Assembly (NCBI GenBank): GCA_041392805.1
Contig: JAWKLJ010000001.1
Coordinates: 5,516,501-5,580,500 of the forward strand
Direction of reading: 5' to 3'
Length of the DNA stretch: 64,000 nucleotides
Origin: Saprospiraceae bacterium
GTDB lineage: Bacteria > Bacteroidota > Bacteroidia > Chitinophagales > Saprospiraceae
The notes under the pieces are model-generated. The model was given only the letters and a program-made list of their open reading frames with translations, was not told where the DNA came from and did not search any database. Positions 53,061 to 62,000 of the stretch are shown here, in pieces; position 1 is the first letter of the stretch; the number at the start of each line of letters is the position of its first letter. The position numbers and the translations under genes were made by a program.

Positions 53061-53672
53061 ATGGCGAGATATACAGGTCCCACATCGAAGAAGGCAAGAG
53101 CGTTAGGTGAACCCATTTTTGGGTTTGATAAAGCCTTTGAGAAAAAGAAGTATCGACCAGGCCAACACGGAAACTCCAGAAGGAAAAAACAACGTTCTGA
53201 TTATGCTTTGCAGCTTTTAGAAAAGCAAAAGGCGAAATATACCTATGGTGTATTGGAACGTCAGTTTAGAAACCTTTTTGTTAAAGCTAGCCATAAAAAA
53301 GGCGTTACAGGTACCGTGTTGCTTCAACTTTTAGAAGCGCGGTTGGATAATACTGTATTCCGCTTAGGTATTGCGCCTACTCGTCGTGCAGCTCGCCAAT
53401 TGGTTTCTCACAAACACATTTTGTTGAATGGCGTAGTGACCAATGTGCCTTCTTCGCTGTTGCGCCCAGGTGACATTGTTTCGGTCAGGGGTAAATCCCA
53501 AGCACTGGTGGTAATTAAGGATAGTGTGGGTGTGAAGAAAGATGTGCGCAAATATCCTTGGTTGGAGTTCAACCCAGATACCGTTACTGGCATATTCTTG
53601 GAGTACCCAGAAAGAGATCAGATACCAGAGAAGATCAACGAACAGTTAATCGTGGAATTGTACTCTAAGTAA
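53061..53672 (+). CDS. rpsD: 30S ribosomal protein S4
   Basis: A 203-residue S4. It starts MARYTGPTSKKARALGEPIF and has the S4 RNA-binding domain at about 93-155 (LLEARLDNTVFRLGIAPTRR and LVSHKHILLNGVV). The N-terminal Cys zinc knuckle of some S4 proteins is absent. S4 is the alpha operon repressor in E. coli. Confidence 0.98.
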   Translation: MARYTGPTSKKARALGEPIFGFDKAFEKKKYRPGQHGNSRRKKQRSDYALQLLEKQKAKYTYGVLERQFRNLFVKASHKKGVTGTVLLQLLEARLDNTVFRLGIAPTRRAARQLVSHKHILLNGVVTNVPSSLLRPGDIVSVRGKSQALVVIKDSVGVKKDVRKYPWLEFNPDTVTGIFLEYPERDQIPEKINEQLIVELYSK

Positions 53673-53681
53673 GATATATAA

Positions 53682-53705
53682 TTGGCAGCCTGCGAAGGCT
53701 GTCAA
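53682..53705 (+). promoter_or_regulatory. Small hairpin between rpsD and rpoA
   Basis: TTGGCAGCC and GGCTGTCAA pair (one G-T pair) around a six-base loop, ten bases after rpsD. An AT-rich run follows without a clean T tract, so it may be an attenuator or mRNA end. Confidence 0.4.
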
Positions 53706-53769
53706 TCTTATTATATAATAGAGCTATAAGCTTTAGCTTCTTTTTTCCTGTCAAAGTTTCAAACGACAT

Positions 53770-54768
53770 ATGAGTATATTAAATTTCCAGAAGCCCGACA
53801 AGATCGTACTGCAAAAAGCAAATGATTTTGAAGGGACTTTTGAATTCAAACCTCTGGAACCAGGCTTCGGCCAAACTGTTGGCAACTCCTTACGCAGGGT
53901 GTTGCTTTCCTCATTGGAAGGCCATGCTATTTCTGCTGTCCGGATTGCTGGCGTTGATCACGAATTCGCCACTATCCGTGGCGTTGTACAAGATGTCATT
54001 GAGATCATCCTTAACCTGAAACAAGTTCGTTTAAAACAACTTATTTCTGATGATGAGGTAAGTAGCGAAAAAATATACCTTACGATCAGTGGCAAGGATG
54101 AGTTCAAAGCGGGTGATATCGAAGAACACACCAATGTGTTCAAAGTAATGAACCCTGGACTAGCGATCTGTACCATGGAACCTTTTGTCAACCTGGAAAT
54201 GGAGTTGACGGTTACCAAGGGCCGTGGTTATGTACCTGCTGACGAAAACTTACCCAAAGACTCACCAATCGGAGTGATTCCTGTCGATGCTATTTATACG
54301 CCGATTAAGAACGTGGCCTACCGCATCGAAAATACCAGGGTAGGACAAAGAACGGACTATGAAAAATTGACCATCGATGTCAAAACAGATGGTACTATTC
54401 ACCCTGAAGATGCCATCAAGGAAGCTTCTCGGATACTTATTCAACATTTGATGCTTATCACCGACGAAAACATCACCTTTGATGATGCTTCTAGCCGTGA
54501 GGATAACATTGTGGACGAACATATCCTCCACATGCGCAAATTGTTGAAAACATCCTTGGAAGACCTTGACTTGTCTGTCAGAGCATATAACTGTTTGAAA
54601 GCCGCTAAGATCAATACCTTGGCCGAGCTTGTGAAATACGATACACATGAGTTACTCAAATTCCGCAACTTCGGTAAGAAGTCTTTAGTGGAAATTGAAG
54701 AACTTCTCCAGGATAAAGGCCTTACCTTTGGTATGGACCTTTCCAAGTATAAGCTTGAAGAAGATTAA
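53770..54768 (+). CDS. rpoA: DNA-directed RNA polymerase subunit alpha
   Basis: A 332-residue alpha subunit. The N-terminal dimer domain has LEPGFGQTVGNSLRRVLLSS at about 32-51 and the C-terminal DNA-binding domain begins near 260, with VRAYNCLKAAKINTLAELV and LLKFRNFGKKSLVEIEELL. Followed by a clear intrinsic terminator. Confidence 0.98.
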   Translation: MSILNFQKPDKIVLQKANDFEGTFEFKPLEPGFGQTVGNSLRRVLLSSLEGHAISAVRIAGVDHEFATIRGVVQDVIEIILNLKQVRLKQLISDDEVSSEKIYLTISGKDEFKAGDIEEHTNVFKVMNPGLAICTMEPFVNLEMELTVTKGRGYVPADENLPKDSPIGVIPVDAIYTPIKNVAYRIENTRVGQRTDYEKLTIDVKTDGTIHPEDAIKEASRILIQHLMLITDENITFDDASSREDNIVDEHILHMRKLLKTSLEDLDLSVRAYNCLKAAKINTLAELVKYDTHELLKFRNFGKKSLVEIEELLQDKGLTFGMDLSKYKLEED

Positions 54769-54784
54769 AACACTTGTTTTTAGA

Positions 54785-54812
54785 CTTGCTAGTTTTGTTG
54801 AAAACTGGCAAG
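54785..54812 (+). promoter_or_regulatory. First hairpin after rpoA
   Basis: Twelve-base arms (54785-54796, 54801-54812), CTTGCTAGTTTT with AAAACTGGCAAG, pair with one G-T around a four-base loop. It stands 25 bases upstream of the T-tailed terminator, so it may be a 3' end stabiliser or an alternative fold. Confidence 0.5.
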
Positions 54813-54836
54813 CCTAAAATACAAAAAAGCGCAGGC

Positions 54837-54859
54837 AGTCCTCTTGGAGGACTTTTTTC
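54837..54859 (+). terminator. Intrinsic terminator between rpoA and rplQ
   Basis: AGTCCTC, a TTG loop and GAGGACT form a seven-base stem followed by TTTTTCT. This is a textbook factor-independent terminator. It lies between genes that are normally co-transcribed, about 105 bases before the rplQ start. Confidence 0.75.
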
Positions 54860-54963
54860 TTAAATGCAATTACCGTTACCACCGTTCAAGGCACAAGCCT
54901 GCTGTCCGCTGGTCTTTATTGATCGAACGGGGTTTTGGTGTTGCGAAGCAAACGATAATAATA

Positions 54964-55485
54964 ATGAGACACGGTAAAAAAGTTAACCACTTAGGGCGTA
55001 AAACAGCCCACCGGAAAGCACTCCTACGCAATTTAACCATCGCACTGATTGAACACAAAAGAATCAGTACGACTTTGGCTAAAGCAAAAGCATTGCGAAA
55101 AACAATTGAGCCGATCGTGACTAAAGCGAAAACGGATTCTATGCATTCTCGCCGTACCGTTTTTAGCGCTTTGCAAAACAAAGAAGCGATCAAAGAACTA
55201 TTTGACGTGATCGGGCCAAAAGTTGGTGCTCGTCCAGGTGGTTACGTGAGGGTGATTAAAACGGGATTCCGTAAAGGAGATGGTGCGGAAATGGCTATGA
55301 TCGAGTTTGTCGATTTCAACGATGTATATGTTGTTGGAAAAACGGAAGGAGAGGGTAGTACTGGTAGCCGTCGTCGTCGCCGTAGAGGAGGAAAAGGTGG
55401 TGGAGCTGGTGCTGGTGCAGCCGTCGCTACTACTGCCGCTGCTGCAGTGGTTGCAACAGAAGTTGTTGCTGACGAAGAGGAATAA
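54964..55485 (+). CDS. rplQ: 50S ribosomal protein L17 with low-complexity tail
   Basis: A 173-residue L17 starting MRHGKKVNHLGRKTAHRKAL. An in-frame Met at 54844 would begin inside the terminator stem, so it is rejected. The core ends near residue 130 (VDFNDVYVVGKTEGE); residues 131-173 are a tail that begins GSTGSRRRRRRGGKGGG, turns Ala/Val-rich and ends in acidic residues. E. coli L17 has 127 residues. Confidence 0.97.
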   Translation: MRHGKKVNHLGRKTAHRKALLRNLTIALIEHKRISTTLAKAKALRKTIEPIVTKAKTDSMHSRRTVFSALQNKEAIKELFDVIGPKVGARPGGYVRVIKTGFRKGDGAEMAMIEFVDFNDVYVVGKTEGEGSTGSRRRRRRGGKGGGAGAGAAVATTAAAAVVATEVVADEEE

Positions 55486-55502
55486 TCAATCGAACAGATG
55501 AC

Positions 55503-55522
55503 AGGAGGGCATATGTCCTCCT
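55503..55522 (+). terminator. Hairpin after rplQ
   Basis: AGGAGGG and TCCTCCT pair (one G-T) around CATATG, 17 bases after the rplQ stop, followed by TGTTTCCT. It probably ends the ribosomal transcript, with the larger hairpin downstream as back-up. Confidence 0.55.
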
Positions 55523-55541
55523 TGTTTCCTAATATAATAGG

Positions 55542-55648
55542 TTCTTTGACAAATCTCGTGATCTAGAGGCAATCATAAAAAGAAAGCAAAAACGACCAAA
55601 GGAAGTGTTGCTTTCTTTTTATGATTGCCCACGAAATTTGTCAAAGAA
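55542..55648. repeat. 107-base long inverted repeat after rplQ
   Basis: Outer arms 55542-55560 and 55630-55648 pair over 19 bases with one mismatch; inner arms 55568-55589 and 55608-55629 pair over 22 bases perfectly; a 7-base bulge sits on the left and the loop is 18 bases. This is far longer than a normal terminator. TTTTTAT lies inside the right arm. It may be a terminator, an RNase III site or a decayed mobile element. Confidence 0.85.
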
Positions 55649-55712
55649 GGATATTTTAATACGGGAAAGTTGTTATGAAACGACTTTCCCGTTTTGCATT
55701 TAGGCCATTTCA

Positions 55713-56861
55713 ATGATGATACCAGCTTCTCTTTTCCAACAGCTCCGGACGATCCGTCACCACCTTCATGCTCATCCCGAGCTATCTGGGCAAGAATATG
55801 AAACGGCAGCCTACTTGGCCAATTACCTGGAGAAATGCCAGCCAAGTCGCCTCTTGAAAGGGCTTGGAGGTACGGGGGTAGTGGCCACCTTTGATAGCAA
55901 GAAGAAAGGTCCGCACCTTTTGTTCAGAGCTGAACTAGATGCTTTGCCTATTGCTGAAACGAACCCTTTTGCCCATCGCTCTACCAAAGCTAAAGTTTCC
56001 CATAAATGTGGCCATGATGGCCATACGACTGTCTTGCTGGGGTTGGCTCATATGCTCCAGGAAGATACCAGCTGGAAGGGAAAGGTAAGCCTGCTTTTTC
56101 AACCGGCAGAGGAGACTGGGGCAGGGGCACAAGCAATGCTCAATGATCCTCGGTTTGCCAACATTCAGGTGGACCGGGCCTTTGCCTTTCACAACCTTCC
56201 TGCTTATCCGTTGGGGCAGATCATTTGGAAAGCAGGAGCCTTTACACCTGCGGTTCAATCCATCATCATCAAACTAAAAGGCCGAACGGCTCATGCAGCT
56301 GAACCAGCGAATGGCAAAAATCCAGCCTTGGCCCTTGCTGCGATCTTGCAGTTGGCCAAGCGCCTGGAAGTGGCGGATAGTCAGTTGCCCGACTTTCGCC
56401 TGCTAAGCCCCATCTACCTAACCATGGGCGAAAAGGCCTATGGCGTGTCGGCAGGAGAAGGAGAGGTGCATTTCACTTTGCGTGCCTGGACGAAAGAAAA
56501 TATGGATACCTTGATCGGGGAGCTCTTGGGTGAGGTGGAAGCCATCGCGAAAGCGGCGAAGCTGGGGCTGCTTATTGACTGGACCGATGGCTTTAAGGCA
56601 AATGATAATGACCCGAGTGCTGTGGCTGATATTGTACAAGCAGCTGAGGCTAATCATTTTCCACATACTTGCTTAGCCCATCCCTTGACTTGGGGAGAGG
56701 ATTTTGGGACCTTAACGGAGGTTTTTGCCGCAGCCATGTTTGGGATTGGAGCGGGGGAGGACTGTCCGGCCTTGCACCATGAAGATTACGACTTTCCTGA
56801 TGAATTATTGGAGATAGGGGTTCGAATGTTTTGGGAGATTATAAATCAATCCACTCTTTAA
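55713..56861 (+). CDS. M20 family amidohydrolase
   Basis: A 382-residue zinc amidohydrolase like hippurate hydrolase or N-acyl-amino acid/diaminopimelate deacetylases. Metal and catalytic segments are HHLHAHPELSGQEYETA, HKCGHDGHTTVLLGLAHML, LLFQPAEETGAGAQAML and FAFHNLPAYPLGQ; the lid/dimer domain contains KLKGRTAHAAEPANGKNP. The exact acyl-amino substrate is not clear. Its 3' end overlaps the convergent LytTR gene by 23 bases. Confidence 0.92.
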   Translation: MMIPASLFQQLRTIRHHLHAHPELSGQEYETAAYLANYLEKCQPSRLLKGLGGTGVVATFDSKKKGPHLLFRAELDALPIAETNPFAHRSTKAKVSHKCGHDGHTTVLLGLAHMLQEDTSWKGKVSLLFQPAEETGAGAQAMLNDPRFANIQVDRAFAFHNLPAYPLGQIIWKAGAFTPAVQSIIIKLKGRTAHAAEPANGKNPALALAAILQLAKRLEVADSQLPDFRLLSPIYLTMGEKAYGVSAGEGEVHFTLRAWTKENMDTLIGELLGEVEAIAKAAKLGLLIDWTDGFKANDNDPSAVADIVQAAEANHFPHTCLAHPLTWGEDFGTLTEVFAAAMFGIGAGEDCPALHHEDYDFPDELLEIGVRMFWEIINQSTL

Positions 56862-57597
56862 ATTGACTGATTTTAGAACGGCTTACTAAGAAATCAAAGC
56901 CTTCCGCCGGTAGTTTCAGTTCTAATTTCAGTCGTTGGTTAAAATAGGGGTGTATTTTTTGGATAGCATTGATATTGACAATCTGATTCCGGCTGATTTG
57001 AAAAAAAAGGGTTTCATCGAGGGTTTTCACCAGGCCTTCTACCGTATTGTTATAGAGGTGCCGCTTACCATCGAAAGTATGAAGAAAGGTAATGCTGTTT
57101 TCTGAATAGACAAAGGCAATGTCCACGACTTCAATAAATTCAAAATGATTAGCCCTTTTTACCAGGCATCGGTGTTTCTTTTGCTTATTGAGGTTGGCAA
57201 AAACGGATTGAAGTTGTTGGTTTAAATGTGTTTTTAGATGTCCTTGCTGACTATTGAATTTTTGTAAAGCCTGAGCCAAGTCTTCTGGGTTGATGGGTTT
57301 TAGCAGATAGTCTATGCTATTGACTTTGAAGGCCTCAATAGCATATTGGTCAAAGGCTGTAGTGAAAATAATGGGCGTTTTTACTTCCACGTGGTTGAAA
57401 ATTTCGAAGCAAAGGCCATCCGCCAGTTGAATATCCATGAACAGTAAATCGGGGGCTTCATTTTTAAACAACCAATTGATGCTGTCCTCTACGCTATCAA
57501 GGTGAGCCAGGATGGAGGCCGAAGGCTCAATTTTTTGCAAGAGCGCTTTAAGGTATTCAAAAGCATTGATCTCGTCTTCAATTATTAGCGCATTCAT
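56839..57597 (-). CDS. LytTR-type response regulator
   Basis: A two-domain regulator: receiver domain (about 1-120) with the phospho-acceptor Asp in LLFMDIQLADG, FTTAFDQYAIEAF and the YLLKPI motif, then a LytTR DNA-binding domain (about 150-252, VDIAFVYSENSITFLHTFDGK and FFQISRNQIVNINAI). I prefer the start MNALIIEDE at 57597; a Met four codons upstream (57609) is also possible. It lies directly behind its sensor kinase. Confidence 0.93.
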   Translation of the reverse strand: MNALIIEDEINAFEYLKALLQKIEPSASILAHLDSVEDSINWLFKNEAPDLLFMDIQLADGLCFEIFNHVEVKTPIIFTTAFDQYAIEAFKVNSIDYLLKPINPEDLAQALQKFNSQQGHLKTHLNQQLQSVFANLNKQKKHRCLVKRANHFEFIEVVDIAFVYSENSITFLHTFDGKRHLYNNTVEGLVKTLDETLFFQISRNQIVNINAIQKIHPYFNQRLKLELKLPAEGFDFLVSRSKISQFKEWIDL

Positions 57598-57609
57598 AAT
57601 GATTGTCAA

Positions 57610-58665
57610 TTATTTAGGGGCGGCAATTAAGGGGATTCTCACTTCAAAACAGTTGTTTTCTGTTGAAATAATGACAAGGTCTTCCGTAAAAAAAGCCATC
57701 CGCTTTTTGATATTGGCCAGACCAATCCCAGTGGATTCCACTGCTTGTATTTTTCGCTGGATATCATTTTTCACCGATAAATATTTTCCTTCCTGCGTAA
57801 AGGATACCTCAATATGTAAGGGTTTATTTTGAGAAACGATATTGTGATTGATGGCATTTTCAATCAACAATTGCATGCAAAGGGGAATAATGTGAGCCTT
57901 ATTCGTGGTGGTGTCTGGTATCGTAATGTCGAGGCTTTTCCCAAAGCGCTCTTTTAATAATTCGACATAAATGAGGGCATTTTCCAATTCCATAGCAATG
58001 GGCACGGTGGACTTTTCTTGTTTGCCCACGGTGTAACGATAAAATTTAGAAAGCTTACCTAGGTAATTCCTCGCCCGATCTCCTTCCTCTGGGATTAAAT
58101 TCATCAGGGTATTCATGCTATTGAATAAAAAATGAGGATTAATCTGATTGCGCAAATTATCTAGTTGACTTTGTATATGAGCTTTCTGTATCCATTCCTT
58201 TTCCATGATGGCTTCTTTATATTTATGAAAAAAGTAAATGGTGTCATATAGCAGGAGTACAGAAAAAGTCAGGAAATAGGTTGATGCTAGCCCCTGCATA
58301 AAAGTAGGATCACAAAGATCGTCTAGTCCAAAAATTATATAGAAATAGGATAGTATGGTGCTAATTAAATAGCTTATAATTGGAGCTGTAAAAATGATGA
58401 TGAGTATTTGCAGGGCGAAACGTTTCATGCTTTGGGTAAAAGCATCAAATTTTTTTCTTAATTGAATAAGCAGGAACCGATTAAAAAACCAAAAAACGCT
58501 AGTGTAGACCATCCCCTCAGGAATTTCTTGGTAGGCCATGGGCAAATAATCGTCCAAAGCAACACCAAAAAAGATTAAAGGGCTAATGATGGCCAATAGC
58601 GGAATGCCGAATAACAGTAGTTTTCGATCATCAAATGCCAGGTATTGTATGTTGGGTCTGATCAT
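57610..58665 (-). CDS. LytS/YehU-type sensor histidine kinase
   Basis: A 351-residue kinase with four N-terminal membrane helices (about 15-160), then the His_kinase domain with phospho-His in LRNQINPHFLFNSMNTLMNLI and the ATP lid in CMQLLIENAINHN and STGIGLANIKKRM. It senses an unknown signal and passes phosphate to the adjacent LytTR regulator. Confidence 0.93.
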   Translation of the reverse strand: MIRPNIQYLAFDDRKLLLFGIPLLAIISPLIFFGVALDDYLPMAYQEIPEGMVYTSVFWFFNRFLLIQLRKKFDAFTQSMKRFALQILIIIFTAPIISYLISTILSYFYIIFGLDDLCDPTFMQGLASTYFLTFSVLLLYDTIYFFHKYKEAIMEKEWIQKAHIQSQLDNLRNQINPHFLFNSMNTLMNLIPEEGDRARNYLGKLSKFYRYTVGKQEKSTVPIAMELENALIYVELLKERFGKSLDITIPDTTTNKAHIIPLCMQLLIENAINHNIVSQNKPLHIEVSFTQEGKYLSVKNDIQRKIQAVESTGIGLANIKKRMAFFTEDLVIISTENNCFEVRIPLIAAPK

Positions 58666-58972
58666 AAAAAGTAGAAAAAAGACTAAATAGGGTATCTTTC
58701 ACCAGGGCTGGGCTTCATTATGCTCAGTGTTTGTGGCTCGTTTTTTTAGCCACGAATTGACACGGATTTTCACGAATGCCTAAAGCTGCAAAATTGATTT
58801 TTCCAAGAGGGATGAGTCCCACCACTCGACTAGCATAAATATAAGGATCTTTGGTATAATGTAGGCATCCTGCTAAGTTTTACGTTATCGCTAACTCTTT
58901 AACCTAGCAGGACTCCCTATCTTATGTATTTTCTGTTGGCTACTTCCCCAGATTTTAAGTGCTACTAAGCGG
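58666..58972. other. Intergenic region with two repeats
   Basis: About 300 bases without a gene. It includes CCACGAATTGACACGGATTT at 58750-58769, the sort of sequence I recall as a widespread bacterial intergenic repeat, and an inverted repeat of 12 bases with one mismatch at 58868-58879 / 58901-58912 (TCCTGCTAAGTT). The latter lies downstream of the TonB-like gene but has no T run. Confidence 0.55.
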
Positions 58973-59422
58973 CTACGGTTTTTTTAGTAAGATTGGGATA
59001 AAATAGCTCCTGGATACTGCTACACCATTTTCTACAACTGGGGAAACTTGTGCTAGTTTCGTCAATTGGTGAATAACAGCAGAGATCAGGGGATCTTTGC
59101 AATTTTCGGTTACGCAAATGTTTTCCAGTGTCCCATTTTTTGAAATGTGGAAGGAGGCCGTCACTTTTATTGATCCATTATAGTAGTTTGACAATTCAGC
59201 AGGGATGCGTAGGCTTTTCTTCAGGTACTCGGTAATTTGCAAAAGCACCTCTTTTTCATTGGATACCTTTGTTGTAGTCATTGTTGGGACTTCTCTCGGG
59301 TTTGTACCTAGTGCCGGAGGCCCTACGCTGGCCCATATGCTATTTTCTGTTTGCGCCATAAGATGGGTAGACAGGCTTGCCAGCAGGAATGCAAAAAATA
59401 ATAATAAAGAAATCTTTTTCAT
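58973..59422 (-). CDS. TonB C-terminal-like periplasmic protein
   Basis: A 149-residue protein starting MKKISLLLFFAFLLASLS; an in-frame Met 26 codons upstream lacks a signal-peptide pattern. After the signal peptide (cut near MAQTENS) the C-terminal half resembles the TonB energy transducer domain: GSIKVTASFHISKNGTLENI and KLAQVSPVVENGVAVSRSYFIPI. It lacks the long proline spacer and membrane anchor of true TonB, so a soluble partner role is more likely. It is downstream of a TonB-dependent receptor. Confidence 0.75.
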   Translation of the reverse strand: MKKISLLLFFAFLLASLSTHLMAQTENSIWASVGPPALGTNPREVPTMTTTKVSNEKEVLLQITEYLKKSLRIPAELSNYYNGSIKVTASFHISKNGTLENICVTENCKDPLISAVIHQLTKLAQVSPVVENGVAVSRSYFIPILLKKP

Positions 59423-59499
59423 GATTATAAATTTAGTCTGGTGATGATTTTTTGTTGGGAAGTTGTGAGGTTGAAAGTCAGGAAGTCGATTCCCAACCA

Positions 59500-61896
59500 T
59501 TAAAACTGTACCCTATACAAAAAGTCAGGGAAAAACCCGATCTGGTTTGTTTGATCCACGTTATTGGTCAGGCGGTTATATTGTCGTGCAAAGACGTTAT
59601 CCCGATTAGTGACATTTTGCATATCCAGGTAAAACTGGTGAGAAATTTTCTTCTTGCTGCTATTCAATTTGACACCGAGTTTGACATCCCATCGAAAGTA
59701 GTCATCGTATTGCAGACTAAAAGCTTCATCTTCGATGAGGACTTCTAGGCCAGCCGCCCGGGAGGCATCCAGGTCTACAGGGGTGTACCAGCGGCCGCCG
59801 GAGGTTGTTAATTTGGTGTCGATCACAAAAGCATTTTGCTTAGCCTTACCAATTTTGAATTCCTTGCCAGCCAAGAAGTTAAGCACGTAGCCATTGTCGA
59901 AAGGCGTGCTGCGTTCGATGCCATCACTCCCTTTATATTTGCTTTCGAAAAAAGAGCCCGTTGCGAGTAGGTGGTAGCCCTGGCTATAAAACTTCTCCAA
60001 GGTGATTTCTAGACCTTGGTTGAAGCCCGTTCCTTCGCTGACTAAGGAGGTTTTATCATCCGAAAAAACGAAGGATGCTCCTTCGGTCAAGGTAGAATAA
60101 CTCGTTGGCGTGGGGTCAATAGGAGCTCGGTCGATCGCCTGGTAATAGACTTCGGTTTTAAGGCGCCAATCTTTGCCCAGTTTGGCGTCATAGCCTAATA
60201 CATAGTGTTGAGAGCGGATAAAATCGAGGTCAGCATTACTGCGGACTAGCTTGCCATCGATTTCTTCATTGAGGAAAAGGATAGGCAAGGGAGCCGTTTG
60301 GTTGTGCATGCCATATCCTAGGGTGATTTTGTTTTGAGGTGTAATGGCAAAGGTCAGGGAAGCTCTGGGCTCCAAGGCGAACTGCTCATTTAGGGTCGAA
60401 TATTGTCCATGTAATCCTGCATTGAAGCTCAAGGCTTCGGTGAGCCGATACTGGGTTTGGACAAAAGGCTGAAGGAGTCCGAAGCTGCCATTGAAATCAT
60501 AGACAGTAAACCAATCCGGTTGGCCGTCTCCGTCCAGGTCGGGTGTATTCTCACGATCCAAAAAGAGCGCATCATTGCCATAGTTTTCGTACAAAACCCC
60601 TGCTCTGATGGTCTGCTTCGCATTGAGTTTTGAATTCAGGTAGGACGAAATGGAAAGGCGCGTTTCGCTATTGTCTACGGAAGTAATGCGGCGTTTCGTT
60701 TCATTCGCTGCTCCAAGGCCATAATATCGATCCTGTTCGAAGCTGTTGCCACGGTAGGAGCCGCCGACAACTGTGCGGAGGTAGGTTTTTTCTCCGATGA
60801 TCAGGTTGTGTTTGACACCCAGCACGCCAAAGCTGCCATCTACAAAAGCGTCTTCATCTTTCGCTGCAAAAAGATCTCCTTCGTCAATCTCGGAACCTAG
60901 GAAGGTAATGTTTGACCGTCCACCAATGCCAAATAGCGTAAATCTTCCTGCTTTAGAATTTCCCAAGTCGACTTTGAAAGAAACATCCTGGTAGTCGGGG
61001 GTCGCTGTGGTGGAGCCCGCAGCGCCAATGAGTCCTATAAAAGAGTAACGGCCCGCCAGGAGATAGGAGCCTCCTTTTTTTCCGAGTGGGCCTTCCGCCA
61101 TGGCCTCTAACCCACTAAAGGCGCCCAACTGGAAGGTGTACTCCCTTTCATCTTTGTTTCCATTTCTGAAACCGATATCAAAAACGCCGGCATTGGCATT
61201 ACCATATTCTGCGGGAAAAGCGGAGGTGAGGAAGTCTGAATTGCGTAAAAGATTGGGATTGAGTGCACTAACTGGACTACCAGTTGTGCCAAAAGTAGAA
61301 AAATGGTTAGGGCTAGGCACAGGAATGCCCTCAATCCGCCACAGCACACCAGTCGGTGAATTGCCCCTGATGACGATGTCATTTCTGGAGTCATCTGGTG
61401 CAGAGACGCCCGCGAAGTTGGATGCGAGTCGGGCTACATCACTCCGTCCACCGGAGTAGCGGTTGACTTCTTCGACACTAAACTGTCGGGCAGAGACGGT
61501 AGCCATATCGTTTTGTGCTTGGTCTTTGATGGTTTGGGCAGTTACTACGACCTCCTGTATTTGGTTAACACTTTCCTGAAGGCTAATATTGAGGATGACA
61601 TCTTTCCCGCTACTCACATCAATATTGGGCTGTGTCAGGCTTTCATATCCCAAATAACTGACCCGAATCACATTGCGACCTAGGGGGACATTGGTAAGTA
61701 TAAAATAGCCATCGACATCGGTAACGGCCCCTGTTGTGGAGGAGGCATTCAATAATTCTACCGTTGCACCAATCAAGGGAATTTCCGATTGTTGATCCAA
61801 AATGGTTCCTTTGATGGTTCCCGTTTGAGCCAGGAGTAGGTTGGCCGTCCATAAAAAACTAAGTGTTAATAACAGTAAACGCATGAGTGAAATCAT
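59500..61896 (-). CDS. TonB-dependent outer-membrane receptor with carboxypeptidase-regulatory domain
   Basis: A 798-residue receptor. After the signal peptide (about 1-23) comes a CarboxypepD_reg-like domain (GTIKGTILDQQSEIPLIGAT to about residue 110), a plug (VNRYSGGRSDVARLASNFAG and NDIVIRGNSPTGVLWRIEGIP) and a long beta barrel ending in LYRVQF with the aromatic last residue typical of outer-membrane proteins. No SusD partner follows, so it is not a classic SusCD locus; the ligand is unknown. Confidence 0.93.
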   Translation of the reverse strand: MISLMRLLLLTLSFLWTANLLLAQTGTIKGTILDQQSEIPLIGATVELLNASSTTGAVTDVDGYFILTNVPLGRNVIRVSYLGYESLTQPNIDVSSGKDVILNISLQESVNQIQEVVVTAQTIKDQAQNDMATVSARQFSVEEVNRYSGGRSDVARLASNFAGVSAPDDSRNDIVIRGNSPTGVLWRIEGIPVPSPNHFSTFGTTGSPVSALNPNLLRNSDFLTSAFPAEYGNANAGVFDIGFRNGNKDEREYTFQLGAFSGLEAMAEGPLGKKGGSYLLAGRYSFIGLIGAAGSTTATPDYQDVSFKVDLGNSKAGRFTLFGIGGRSNITFLGSEIDEGDLFAAKDEDAFVDGSFGVLGVKHNLIIGEKTYLRTVVGGSYRGNSFEQDRYYGLGAANETKRRITSVDNSETRLSISSYLNSKLNAKQTIRAGVLYENYGNDALFLDRENTPDLDGDGQPDWFTVYDFNGSFGLLQPFVQTQYRLTEALSFNAGLHGQYSTLNEQFALEPRASLTFAITPQNKITLGYGMHNQTAPLPILFLNEEIDGKLVRSNADLDFIRSQHYVLGYDAKLGKDWRLKTEVYYQAIDRAPIDPTPTSYSTLTEGASFVFSDDKTSLVSEGTGFNQGLEITLEKFYSQGYHLLATGSFFESKYKGSDGIERSTPFDNGYVLNFLAGKEFKIGKAKQNAFVIDTKLTTSGGRWYTPVDLDASRAAGLEVLIEDEAFSLQYDDYFRWDVKLGVKLNSSKKKISHQFYLDMQNVTNRDNVFARQYNRLTNNVDQTNQIGFFPDFLYRVQF

Positions 61897-62000
61897 TTTT
61901 AGGTTTGAAGTGATGCCTCAAAGATGGGGGCGATTTTTGCATTGCGATAGTTGAAAAAGCTGGATTGCTTTTTTTGTGGGTTGAAATGCAGGACGAGGTG

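Noticed and set aside
54844..54963. Longer N-terminus for L17
   Set aside because: The ATG lies inside the stem of an intrinsic terminator and the added 40 residues match no L17.
59500..61896. SusC-type receptor of a polysaccharide utilisation locus
   Set aside because: No SusD-like gene follows, and length (798) is shorter than typical SusC proteins (about 1000).
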